Part shown: positions 1-8,105 of the stretch, piece by piece
Layout: the number at the start of each line of letters is the position of its first letter
How positions within the stretch are numbered: position 1 is the stretch's first letter
Source of the DNA: Flavobacteriaceae bacterium PS02337
GTDB taxonomy: Bacteria; Bacteroidota; Bacteroidia; Flavobacteriales; Flavobacteriaceae
Direction: 5' to 3'
DNA: 64,000 nt
NCBI GenBank assembly: GCA_029959285.1
Contig: JASCOE010000001.1
Span: 620,001 to 684,000 of the forward strand
Position numbers and translations under genes: made by a program
The notes under the pieces: model-generated
What the model was told of the DNA's origin: nothing
The model's database searches: none
What the model saw: only the letters and a program-made list of their open reading frames with translations

Positions 1-2512
1 TTACAATACCGCTCAAACCATAATAAGCAAATGAAATAACGCCATGAATGAAAGTGCGTAATTGAAAAGGCGGATTTCCTTTCTTAGAACGATTTGACAA
101 AAAGACTTTGAACAAAATCGGATAGAAAATAAAGGTAATAATTAGCGCGGCAAAAACCCCAATTAAAGAAACCGACGAAATGGATGTCAACGCTGGATGT
201 TTTGCAAAAATCATGGCGCCAATTCCGAGAATGGTTGTAATTACCGCTAGAATAATTGACGTTCTATAAATGGCAATTTCGTTTTTTCCGTTGGTATATT
301 CTTTTTGCAGCGCACTTGTCATGAAAATACTAAAATCGACTCCGTGTCCAAAAATCAAAGTGCAGACAATCATACTGAAAATATTCATTTGAATGCCAAA
401 AACGCCCATAATTCCTGCCGTTACAATTCCCGTTAAAGCAATTGGAATACAGCTTATTATTACTAATTCGATTCTTCGGAAAAAGAAAAATAAAATCAGA
501 ATTACGGCAACAAAAGAATAATTGACAAGCGAATTGAAATCGGTTTTTAAAGTGCTGAAAAACGTTTCGTTCATTTGCTGACGATCGATTGCAATTATAT
601 TTTCTTTTGCTGAAGCCGATTTTACAAAAGCATCTCGCTGTTCTGGTGTTACTTTTACTAAAGTTGAAATCGTATAAAAACCATTTTTTTCGGTTACAAA
701 TTCTTTTAATTGAAGCGCTTGAATTTTCAAATATTCTTTTGCCGAAATAGGTTTGAAATCAAAATTTAAATGATCGAAAAATAAAGAATAAGTAGTTGGT
801 TTAAATCCAAGTTTTGAACCTTCAAAAATTAATTCGGATTGTACTAATTGTTTTTTTTGTGAAGTCCAAAATGAATTCCATTTTTCAATTTTTTGTTGTT
901 GTTCCTTTTGAGAAAGTACAATTCCGCCAACAGAACTGAAATTCAAAATTTTATCCTGATTTTTTTCTTTAGATAAATCAGAAAAAAGCTGGCTATTATG
1001 TTGCAAAGCTTCTTCCATAGTTTTTCCATAAGAAGCGACATAAATAGTTTTGGAAGTTAAACTGGTGCTTTCTTCCAATTGTTTTTCGGCAGCTTTAATG
1101 TCTTTTGGAACAAAATTTAGTTGCGACAAATCGTTATTGAAACCAACATCATTATAGGTAAAACAACAAATAATCGTGATGATAACACAAAGCCCGATTA
1201 AGAATTTGTTGTTGTGAAATGAAAAATGAGCCATTTTATCAATCACATTTTTCTTGTGTTCGGCTGGATTTTCTTTTGGTTTGTATAAATGAGGAATAAT
1301 TAAAAGCGAGAAAATAGCCGAAGCCATTACGATCACGGCGGCAAAAATTCCAAGATCATTTAGCGCGTCAGATTTTACAAAAAGCAGACATAAAAAAGCA
1401 ACGGCGGTTGTAGAACTGCTCATGATAACTGGCATTGTAATATCTTTGTATAAAGTTTTTACATCGCTGTTATGCTTGTAATGTGTGAGAATATGAATGG
1501 AATAATCAATTGTAATTCCCAATAAAATAGAACCAATTCCTAATGAAATTGCTGAGATTTGTTCTCTAACGAAATATAAAAATGCAACAGCAAATAAACC
1601 TCCAAAAACCGTTGGAAGAAAAATAATAAGCGGAATCAAAACTTTGCGGTAAAATAAAATTAAAATCAGCATTAAAGTAAACATCGCAATTGATGTTGTC
1701 AAAATAATATCACCTTTAATCTGGTTGGCATTGGCAACCGCAATTAAAGCTGAACCAAAATAACTTATGGAAGTTTTTCCTTTAAATTTCTGATTTAGAT
1801 TTTCTTGAATTGATCTGAGTTTTTCGGCAAAAATGGTGTTTTTTTCTGTTTCGCTCGAAGAAATATCTGAAGTTATAAAAAGCAGTAATTTCTTTTTGTC
1901 CTTCGTCATTACAAAACCATTTTCTAGCGTAAAATCGTCGCCAATATTTAATTGTTGTAATTTTTTTAAAGCAATAAAAGAAATCCCAAACGGATCTTGA
2001 AGAATAAAATCTTTCGTAACAAATCCTGAAGGAGAAATAATTGATTTGTAATTTCCTTGAACGGTGGCAGCGATACTGTCTTTTTGCAGTTTTTGTTCGA
2101 TGTTTTTATAATCTTGATCATTTAGAAAAAGAGGAAGATTATTGTAAACAAAATCGATTGTTTCCTGAATGTTTTCTTCGTCGATTTTTCCTTGAATTCC
2201 AGTTATATAAGGTTTGCAAGATTTAGAAACGCTGTCTGAAAATGCGGTTGCCATTTCTTTTAAATCTTCTGCAGAACCATTTTTTTCTAGTTTGAAAATG
2301 ACGGTTGTTTTATCGGCAAAATTGAGTTGTTTCAGCACTTTTGCCGTAACGTCGGTTTTGTCGTTTGTTGGAATAAGTTTGGTAATGTCTTCTTCAAATT
2401 TTAATCTCGAAGCAAAAAATCCAAAAACTAGAAGCATCAAAATAGCCAAAAAAACCGATAAAGATTTTCTTCGATTTACAAATAAATGAATGGCGTAGAA
2501 GTATTGATGCAT
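1..2512 (-). CDS. MMPL/RND-family lipid exporter (3' part missing)
   Basis: An uninterrupted frame runs from the ATG at 2512 off the left edge of the window, at least 837 codons. It begins MHQYFYAIHLFVNRRKSLSV followed by a membrane helix, then a large soluble domain, then several hydrophobic helices; this is the layout of MMPL/RND 'predicted exporter' proteins (two repeats of helix, periplasmic loop and helix bundle). It is the last visible gene of the flexirubin locus. Aryl-polyene clusters carry an MMPL gene next to LolA-like carriers and acyltransferases, so moving the lipid-like pigment across the inner membrane is the likely job (inference). A composite repeat separates it from the upstream glycosyltransferase gene. 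Confidence 0.85.
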   Translation of the reverse strand, partial: MHQYFYAIHLFVNRRKSLSVFLAILMLLVFGFFASRLKFEEDITKLIPTNDKTDVTAKVLKQLNFADKTTVIFKLEKNGSAEDLKEMATAFSDSVSKSCKPYITGIQGKIDEENIQETIDFVYNNLPLFLNDQDYKNIEQKLQKDSIAATVQGNYKSIISPSGFVTKDFILQDPFGISFIALKKLQQLNIGDDFTLENGFVMTKDKKKLLLFITSDISSSETEKNTIFAEKLRSIQENLNQKFKGKTSISYFGSALIAVANANQIKGDIILTTSIAMFTLMLILILFYRKVLIPLIIFLPTVFGGLFAVAFLYFVREQISAISLGIGSILLGITIDYSIHILTHYKHNSDVKTLYKDITMPVIMSSSTTAVAFLCLLFVKSDALNDLGIFAAVIVMASAIFSLLIIPHLYKPKENPAEHKKNVIDKMAHFSFHNNKFLIGLCVIITIICCFTYNDVGFNNDLSQLNFVPKDIKAAEKQLEESTSLTSKTIYVASYGKTMEEALQHNSQLFSDLSKEKNQDKILNFSSVGGIVLSQKEQQQKIEKWNSFWTSQKKQLVQSELIFEGSKLGFKPTTYSLFFDHLNFDFKPISAKEYLKIQALQLKEFVTEKNGFYTISTLVKVTPEQRDAFVKSASAKENIIAIDRQQMNETFFSTLKTDFNSLVNYSFVAVILILFFFFRRIELVIISCIPIALTGIVTAGIMGVFGIQMNIFSMIVCTLIFGHGVDFSIFMTSALQKEYTNGKNEIAIYRTSIILAVITTILGIGAMIFAKHPALTSISSVSLIGVFAALIITFIFYPILFKVFLSNRSKKGNPPFQLRTFIHGVISFAYYGLSGIV

Positions 2513-2531
2513 GGTTTTGGTTTAAAATTTT

Positions 2532-2673
2532 TTTGCCACAGATTAAAAGATTAGCTTTAGTTTGTCACCCTGAGCGAAGTCGAAGGGCGTTCCAATTGGA
2601 CGTGGGCTTCGACTTCGCTCAGCCTGACAAACTGGATGTAAAAATCATTTTAATCCTTTTAATCTGTGGCAAA
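2532..2673. repeat. Composite nested palindrome, copy A
   Basis: Outer arms 2532-2552 (TTTGCCACAGATTAAAAGATT) and 2652-2673 are complementary; inside lies a 71-bp hairpin at 2561-2631 beginning TTTGTCACCCTGAGCGAAG. The same structure recurs near 30.5, 34.2 and 35.1 kb. Here it fills the gap between the GT2 and MMPL genes. It could act as a transcript-processing or attenuation signal. Confidence 0.9.
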
Positions 2674-2679
2674 CATAAC

Positions 2680-3855
2680 TTAAATATTCGTTTTGTTTTT
2701 AGAACTAAAAGTCGTTAAAAGTAAATAACTTATGAGACCAACTGATAGCGCTGAAACGGTTGCTAAAATAAGACTTCCGACGATATATTGAGCTGCATTT
2801 TTTTGAATATCGTCAAACGTCATCGAACTGTCTAAAATTAGTGGCGCGTCTGAAGTAAAAAAATAACTTCCAATTTTTAAAGAACCATAAATAATTAGCG
2901 GAATAAATGGCGGAAAACTAACGTTGGAAGTCAGAAAAGCAATGACTTTATTAAGCCTAAATAAAGCTGCTAAAGTAAAAAGCAATATAGTTTGAAATCC
3001 CCAAAAAGGAGAAAGTCCAATAAAAATGCCTAATGAAATCGCCGCCGATTTTTTAAAATTAGAATCAGAACTTTCTAAAATATCTTCTAAAAAGAATTTC
3101 TTAAATCCTTTTTTTTTTGCGTTCCTAAAGAAATCTCTAGGTTTTATGTACAATAAAGTATTGGTTACCAAAACAGTATTTAAAATACTAATTCGAGTAA
3201 AATCTTGAAACGGACGAAAATGCGAAACTCTTTCAGCAGGATCATACAAAACCTGAATCGGAATATTTTTCACCACAATTCCTTTCCATGCGGCACGCAC
3301 AATAACTTCGATTTCAAACTCAAATTTATTGGTATAAAATTGTTTTGGCAATAATCTTAAAGGATATAAACGAAATCCAGATTGTGTATCGTCGAGTTTG
3401 ATTCCAGTTTCAAACTTGAACCAAAAATTGGAGAATTTGTTTCCGAAACTGCTTTTCTTCGGGACATTTTCTTGTGTCATATTTCGACTTCCAATCAAAA
3501 GCGAATTTGGATTAATCTGAATTTCTTCCAAAAAAACCGGAATATCAGAAGCAAAATGCTGTCCGTCAGAATCGATTGTAATGGCGTATTCAAAATTCAA
3601 TTCAAGAGCTTTTCTAAAACCATTACGCAAAGCACGACCTTTTCCCAAATTTTTAGGATGGTGAATTTGTGTGAGTTGCGAATATTGTTTTAAAATTTCA
3701 CTTGTCGAATCGGTAGAACCGTCATTAACAATGATAATATTTGTGGTGAAATCTAAAATAGAATCCAATACTTTTTTCAGCGTTTTCGGGTTATTGTAAG
3801 TCGGCACAATAACGCAAAAGTTAATCGAATTAAGTAATTCTTGTTGTGATTTCAT
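2680..3855 (-). CDS. GT2 glycosyltransferase fused to DUF2062
   Basis: The 391-residue protein has an N-terminal family-2 glycosyltransferase domain (nucleotide-binding VNDGSTD at 43-49, metal-binding DSDGQH at 95-100) like dolichyl-phosphate-mannose synthases. From about residue 255 there is a hydrophobic DUF2062 domain with several membrane helices. The fusion is typical of aryl-polyene and flexirubin clusters. A role in modifying or anchoring the pigment at the inner membrane is inferred; the substrate is unknown. The start ATG at 3855 lies 16 bp from the upstream gene, consistent with one operon. Confidence 0.85.
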   Translation of the reverse strand: MKSQQELLNSINFCVIVPTYNNPKTLKKVLDSILDFTTNIIIVNDGSTDSTSEILKQYSQLTQIHHPKNLGKGRALRNGFRKALELNFEYAITIDSDGQHFASDIPVFLEEIQINPNSLLIGSRNMTQENVPKKSSFGNKFSNFWFKFETGIKLDDTQSGFRLYPLRLLPKQFYTNKFEFEIEVIVRAAWKGIVVKNIPIQVLYDPAERVSHFRPFQDFTRISILNTVLVTNTLLYIKPRDFFRNAKKKGFKKFFLEDILESSDSNFKKSAAISLGIFIGLSPFWGFQTILLFTLAALFRLNKVIAFLTSNVSFPPFIPLIIYGSLKIGSYFFTSDAPLILDSSMTFDDIQKNAAQYIVGSLILATVSALSVGLISYLLLTTFSSKNKTNI

Positions 3856-3871
3856 GAGGTGTTTTTTGAGC

Positions 3872-4357
3872 TTACTTCACGAATTGCTTCTCTTTTTCAG
3901 AGAAACTTTTAGATTGTAAAACGAAGTCTTTAAGGTACTCTTTCAAAGCTGCACCTTGTCCTGCATAATACGTTGTGATAAACTTTTTATCTTCTTTTAT
4001 GTTTTTTTTGTAACCCGTAATACCTGGAACATCTTCCTGAACGCTTAAGCGAATCATTCGCATTTCAATATTACTTGGATCACTTTTTATTGTAGCTTCA
4101 AGAAGTTTTGCGCCTTCCTTAAAACGTTCGATTTTTTCTCCTAACTTTTTTTCAAATTTAGAATCTACTAAAATAGAAGCCGCTTTATAAGCCACTAAAA
4201 TTTTATCATCATTATTAGAAACGCCAGCAAGTTTTGCGGTAAACTCTTTGGCATTTGCTTCTGATTTTGCTACGTCTGGATAAATTTTTCTGATAGAAGC
4301 CAAATCTGGCGTTGCCACAAAATTAACCCATAAAAATAATGTCAGTAATAATTTCAT
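3872..4357 (-). CDS. Exported protein of unknown function in flexirubin cluster
   Basis: A 161-residue protein with an N-terminal signal-like helix (MKLLLTLFLWVNFVATPDLA) and a helical, lysine-rich remainder without cysteine. It is probably periplasmic. I do not recognise a named family. It is separated by 2 bp from the FabZ-like gene upstream and 16 bp from the GT2 gene downstream, so it is co-transcribed with pigment genes and may take part in pigment trafficking (inference from position only). Confidence 0.75.
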   Translation of the reverse strand: MKLLLTLFLWVNFVATPDLASIRKIYPDVAKSEANAKEFTAKLAGVSNNDDKILVAYKAASILVDSKFEKKLGEKIERFKEGAKLLEATIKSDPSNIEMRMIRLSVQEDVPGITGYKKNIKEDKKFITTYYAGQGAALKEYLKDFVLQSKSFSEKEKQFVK

Positions 4358-4359
4358 AA

Positions 4360-4731
4360 TTATATTTTTTTGAACACTGTGCTCAATTTAAGAGCAGTCG
4401 TGTCGTTAAAGTAAGTCGTGTTTTTCACTTTTACCAAATTATCTTCAGTTGCCGTTATGTCTAATTCTAAACGTAATTCTGGCGTAGCTTCGGGATTAAT
4501 CAAAGCCATAAATTTTACATTTGTCAACGTTTGAATTAATAAAGATTGTTGTGTAAATTTCTCTGTCAATTCTTTAATAATCTGAATCATGCAAACTCCT
4601 GGCATAATAGGATTTCCTGGAAAATGGCCTTTAAAAACTTCATGTTTTTCATTAACCAAAATGGTAACATTATATTTTGAATCGGATACTTTTTCCTCCG
4701 ATAGGACTTTGTAAAAATCTTTTAAAATCAT
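4360..4731 (-). CDS. FabZ-like hot-dog protein, catalytic acid replaced
   Basis: The 123-residue protein has the FabZ signature HFPGNPIMPGV at 36-46, including the catalytic histidine H36. In FabZ the helix that follows reads PGVLIVEAMAQ, with the glutamate as second catalytic residue; here it reads PGVCMIQIIKE, so Gln50 stands at the glutamate position. It may therefore be a weak dehydratase or an acyl-binding partner rather than a normal FabZ. It lies between the beta-barrel pair and the exported unknown protein in the pigment operon. Confidence 0.8.
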   Translation of the reverse strand: MILKDFYKVLSEEKVSDSKYNVTILVNEKHEVFKGHFPGNPIMPGVCMIQIIKELTEKFTQQSLLIQTLTNVKFMALINPEATPELRLELDITATEDNLVKVKNTTYFNDTTALKLSTVFKKI

Positions 4732-4736
4732 ATTTC

Positions 4737-5345
4737 TTATTTTCCAAATGAATAGGAAACTCCCAACTGAAAATTAATATTTGTGTTATAATCTCCAAAT
4801 AAATAATAATTATTGGAGCTGTTTTGATAATAATCACTGCTTAAAATATCAAGCAAACCTTTCTTAAATCGTGCTTCAAATGTTAAACCTGAAGGTAAAG
4901 CATAAGCAACTCCTAAAACTAAACCAAGATCATTTTGTGCTTTTCTAACCGCAAGATTATCATTCAATAAAATATCTAAAGTTGGTCCCGCCTGAAACTG
5001 AAGTCCTTGTTTTAGAGTAAATTTATTCATTACAGAAAGTGACAAATAATTTATTTCAAGATCTAGATGTTCAACTCGATCAGTTTGCGTGTTTTCATCA
5101 TAATAATTACGGGCAACATTATTAGAGCCTTGTCTAGTGTAATTAAGTTCTGGCTGAAGCGCATAAATCTTCGTTACTTTTATTTCAGTAAAACCACCAA
5201 GATAAAAATCAGTTTTATAATCGGCATGCATTTCAGAAATGGTCGAAAAACTAAAACCTCCTCTTAAACCAGGTTTAACACTGATTTGAGCCTGTAGATT
5301 TAAAACCGTAAAAACAGCAATAAAGAAAAGTACGCTTTTTTTCAT
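4737..5345 (-). CDS. Outer-membrane beta-barrel protein, paralogue 1
   Basis: A 202-residue protein with signal peptide MKKSVLFFIAVFTVLNLQAQ and many short alternating hydrophobic strands ending in a C-terminal aromatic-rich strand (LGVSYSFGK). This matches the small PorT-like/OMP_b-brl_2 beta-barrels of Bacteroidetes. The adjacent upstream gene encodes a clear paralogue (shared PGLRGG, YVGG/YLGG, LTFEARFKKGL-type segments). The pair probably forms an outer-membrane site for pigment or lipid assembly; the exact role is unknown. Confidence 0.8.
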   Translation of the reverse strand: MKKSVLFFIAVFTVLNLQAQISVKPGLRGGFSFSTISEMHADYKTDFYLGGFTEIKVTKIYALQPELNYTRQGSNNVARNYYDENTQTDRVEHLDLEINYLSLSVMNKFTLKQGLQFQAGPTLDILLNDNLAVRKAQNDLGLVLGVAYALPSGLTFEARFKKGLLDILSSDYYQNSSNNYYLFGDYNTNINFQLGVSYSFGK

Positions 5346-5348
5346 GCA

Positions 5349-5942
5349 TTATCTTGTTTTAAATTTATAGCTAATACCAATTTGAAAAACTTGATTTAAA
5401 ACGGCATCATGAGTATAATATCCGTCGTTATTATAATAATCGTAACCATAAATATCTACCAATCCTTGTTTAATTCTTGCTTCAAAAGTCAATCCGTTTG
5501 GCAATGTGTAACCAATACCTCCAACTATTGCCAAGTCAAAATCTTCTGGATTACTATTGATGTAATTATCACCAACTTTTAAATCTAAAGACGGACCTGC
5601 CAATAGGTGAAAACCGCCACCGTTAAAGTTAAATTTTGCAACTGCTCCAAGCGTTATATAATTTAGCTCATAATTTATATTACGATAACTACCATCGTTA
5701 AAATATTCTCTTCCTTCATCACCTTGTCTAGAATAGGTAATCTCAGGTTGAAGTGAGAAGAATTTATTGAATCTAATATCGATTAATCCACCAACATAGA
5801 AATCTGTTTTTGAATTATTGTCGTCTATATTGGTTAATGTTGATACGTTCAAACCTCCTCGAAGTCCTGGACTAACTCTTACCTGCGCTTGTGCATTGAT
5901 TCCGATAAATAAAACAAATGCAATTACTACAATTTTTCTCAT
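5349..5942 (-). CDS. Outer-membrane beta-barrel protein, paralogue 2
   Basis: A 197-residue protein with signal peptide MRKIVVIAFVLFIGINAQAQ, closely similar in layout to the gene 3 bp downstream: both start the mature part with V(R/K)PGLRGG and both carry TLPNGLTFEAR/ALPSGLTFEAR. The two genes arose by tandem duplication. It belongs to the PorT-like beta-barrel families of Bacteroidetes. Its position in the flexirubin operon suggests outer-membrane insertion or display of pigment (inference). Confidence 0.8.
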   Translation of the reverse strand: MRKIVVIAFVLFIGINAQAQVRVSPGLRGGLNVSTLTNIDDNNSKTDFYVGGLIDIRFNKFFSLQPEITYSRQGDEGREYFNDGSYRNINYELNYITLGAVAKFNFNGGGFHLLAGPSLDLKVGDNYINSNPEDFDLAIVGGIGYTLPNGLTFEARIKQGLVDIYGYDYYNNDGYYTHDAVLNQVFQIGISYKFKTR

Positions 5943-5979
5943 TTCTAATTGATTAAAAGTTTATGATTAGTTTAATTTT

Positions 5980-6615
5980 CTATTCTGGTTTAAAATAATT
6001 CAGCTCGATTTTCAGTTTAATATTCTGATGAATTATCTGAATCTTTTCAGCAAAAATATTGTTTTCTGAATTGAAAAGCAGTGTGAATTTTTCTTTTGTT
6101 TTGGATGAATGAACAATCTTTTCTAAATTTTGATCTTTTTTGGAGATAAAAATGTAATTGTCGCGTTTTCCATCTTTTGATTTATAAATGTCACTCGATT
6201 CGTTTTCAAATTGTTCCTGAATCTGATATTCTTTTTTTAAAAGCAATCTAAAATCTTCTTTTAAAGTGTTAATCAAAATTTTTCGATCTAATTCGGATAC
6301 AATCGAATTGACTTTAAAATCAGTTTCAGAAATTTCAAAATCCATTAATTTGTTTCCGAATTCGGTTGTAAAAACAATTCGGTGTGTTGTATCGTTTATT
6401 TTTTTGGCAATGAAAATTCCTGATATTTCGTTTCCATAAACACTGATATTTGTTTTATAAACATAATCGGTTTTTGAATCTGCGAAATACGGAACCGTAT
6501 AAGATGTTTTGTCTAATTTTTTAGGCGTATAGTTTTTAGTGACCGAGCCACAAGAAATTAAAACAATCGCCAAAAAGCAATTAATTAGAAAAAAGGGAAT
6601 CGTCGATTTTTGCAT
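5980..6615 (-). CDS. Lipoprotein of unknown function
   Basis: A 211-residue protein with a type II signal peptide and lipobox ISCG at about 20-23. The rest is hydrophilic and beta-rich. Its start overlaps the 3' end of the LolA-like gene by 35 bp, which points to translational coupling. In Gram-negative aryl-polyene clusters a LolA-like carrier is accompanied by a lipoprotein, so a LolB-like acceptor function is possible, but I see no LolB motif. The function is unproven. Confidence 0.75.
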   Translation of the reverse strand: MQKSTIPFFLINCFLAIVLISCGSVTKNYTPKKLDKTSYTVPYFADSKTDYVYKTNISVYGNEISGIFIAKKINDTTHRIVFTTEFGNKLMDFEISETDFKVNSIVSELDRKILINTLKEDFRLLLKKEYQIQEQFENESSDIYKSKDGKRDNYIFISKKDQNLEKIVHSSKTKEKFTLLFNSENNIFAEKIQIIHQNIKLKIELNYFKPE

Positions 6616-7207
6616 TGATCACTTTATTTTTAAGTACAATTCGAGTATAATCTTCAGATGATTCTAATAATTTTACCTGAACCACAGTTGCTTCTTCCTT
6701 GTCAAAAGTCAATTCAATTTGTTTGATGTATTTTTTTAGCGTCGCATCTTTCGGAATAAATTTCGCCAAGTTTTGACCTTTCAATTTAAAATACGAAATC
6801 GTAAATTCCTTATCGTCAAACATATTCCCACTTACACTTCCAACAATCAATTTATTAATTCTTGCAAAGATTTTGCTGTTTCCAATATCAACTGCGCTTT
6901 TCTTTCCTTCGTCGTTAATCAGAATTTTTCCGTTTTTGAAAGTAATGCTGTAATTGTATGGTTTTTTATATTGCCATTGCAAAAGTGCAGGTTCTTTAAA
7001 AAACATTTTTCCAGAAGTTTCAATGTCTTTAGAAAGAAAATCCAAATGTTTATATTGAACAAAATCGGTACTTAAAGTTTTGATTTTTTTCGCCACAACA
7101 TTTACGTCTTCTTTAAATTGAGCTATTTCTGCAACAGTCATTTTTTGTTCCTGAGCGAACAAACTGCCTGAAATAAAAAGGATTAGTATAGCTATCTTAG
7201 TTTTCAT
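6581..7207 (-). CDS. LolA-like outer-membrane lipoprotein carrier
   Basis: A 208-residue protein with signal peptide MKTKIAILILFISGSLFAQ and a LolA/DUF-type fold pattern (TLSTDFVQYKHLDFLSKDIE followed by FKEPALLQWQY). The motif 'sG.m.f..P..l.W.y..P' is characteristic of the LolA family. Dedicated LolA homologues belong to the standard set of aryl-polyene and flexirubin clusters and are thought to ferry the lipid-like pigment through the periplasm. It overlaps the following lipoprotein gene. Confidence 0.8.
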   Translation of the reverse strand: MKTKIAILILFISGSLFAQEQKMTVAEIAQFKEDVNVVAKKIKTLSTDFVQYKHLDFLSKDIETSGKMFFKEPALLQWQYKKPYNYSITFKNGKILINDEGKKSAVDIGNSKIFARINKLIVGSVSGNMFDDKEFTISYFKLKGQNLAKFIPKDATLKKYIKQIELTFDKEEATVVQVKLLESSEDYTRIVLKNKVINAKIDDSLFSN

Positions 7208-7231
7208 ATTTTTTTAAATTGTGCTTATTTT

Positions 7232-7328
7232 TTTGCCACTGATTAAAAAGATTCTCACAGATTATTTTATTGAATTTAAAATCCGTTTTTATCCGCGTCT
7301 TCGCGAAAGCGAATCTGTTTTATCCGCG
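7232..7328. repeat. Degenerate intergenic repeat
   Basis: Contains TTTGCCACTGATTAAAAAG (a variant of the outer arm of the composite repeats) and a direct repeat TTTTATCCGCGT at 7289-7300 and 7317-7328, the second of which includes the stop codon and last two codons of the deacetylase gene. Confidence 0.5.
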
Positions 7329-8105
7329 TTCAATTTCATAAGCATTAAGATTCAGTAATTCTTCAATCGAAATCACTTCATAATTGTTTTGCTGTAAAAA
7401 TTGCAAAAACTGTTCCAAGACCAAAACAGAATGTTTTCCCGTATCGTGCAAAAGTACAATTCCACCAGGAGAAACTCGTTTTTTAATTCGATTCAAAATC
7501 GATTCTACATTTGTTGTTCCTCCGTCAAGCGAACGAATATTCCAACCAATTGTTTTATGTCCCGTTTTTTTTAAAGCTCTTCGGATCGAAGGAGTCGTAA
7601 CTCCGTAAGGCGGACGAAAAAAGTTTATTTTTTTTGAAGTGAATTTTTCTAGCAATTGATCTGTTTTTCGTAGTTCTTCGGTGATCTTATCTTCATTGTA
7701 AAAATCAAAAAATTTAGAATGAGAATACGAATGATTTCCAACCAAATGACCTTCGGCAATAATTTGTTTTACAATTTCTGGATGCTTTTCGATATTTTTT
7801 CCAATGCAGAAAAAAGTTGCTTTGGCATTGTATTTTTTTAGAAGTTCTAAAACTTCCAAAGTAAATTCACTTGGACCGTCATCAAAAGTTAAGGCAATTT
7901 TTTTCTCTGTTTCAAACGGATTATTGCAAAAAGCTTTTACATGATAATTAGAAGAAATTCTCGAAGAACCCACAGCATTTATTCCGATCCAAATTAAGAC
8001 GATTCCTAAAAACCAAAGAAAATTTATTGTCATATAAAGATTCAAAAGGTTCAGAAGAATCAATAAAATGATAAAAAATATCGAAATGTTTTTATGCGTT
8101 ATCAT
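7320..8105 (-). CDS. NodB-type polysaccharide deacetylase family protein
   Basis: A 261-residue protein: two membrane helices (about residues 8-45) and a NodB-homology domain. Visible motifs are TFDDGP (metal Asp76), HSYSH (metal histidines 125 and 129), RPPYG and the C-terminal LLHDTG. All catalytic motifs are intact. The stop-start overlap ATGA with the upstream ketosynthase-like gene shows operon coupling. Membrane-anchored deacetylases of this family recur in flexirubin clusters; the substrate is not known. Confidence 0.85.
   Translation of the reverse strand: MITHKNISIFFIILLILLNLLNLYMTINFLWFLGIVLIWIGINAVGSSRISSNYHVKAFCNNPFETEKKIALTFDDGPSEFTLEVLELLKKYNAKATFFCIGKNIEKHPEIVKQIIAEGHLVGNHSYSHSKFFDFYNEDKITEELRKTDQLLEKFTSKKINFFRPPYGVTTPSIRRALKKTGHKTIGWNIRSLDGGTTNVESILNRIKKRVSPGGIVLLHDTGKHSVLVLEQFLQFLQQNNYEVISIEELLNLNAYEIERG

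Noticed and set aside
2041-2489. Two plus-strand open frames of 61 and 91 codons
   Set aside because: They lie antisense to the MMPL gene, have no recognisable protein features and no spacing as genes; they are shadows.
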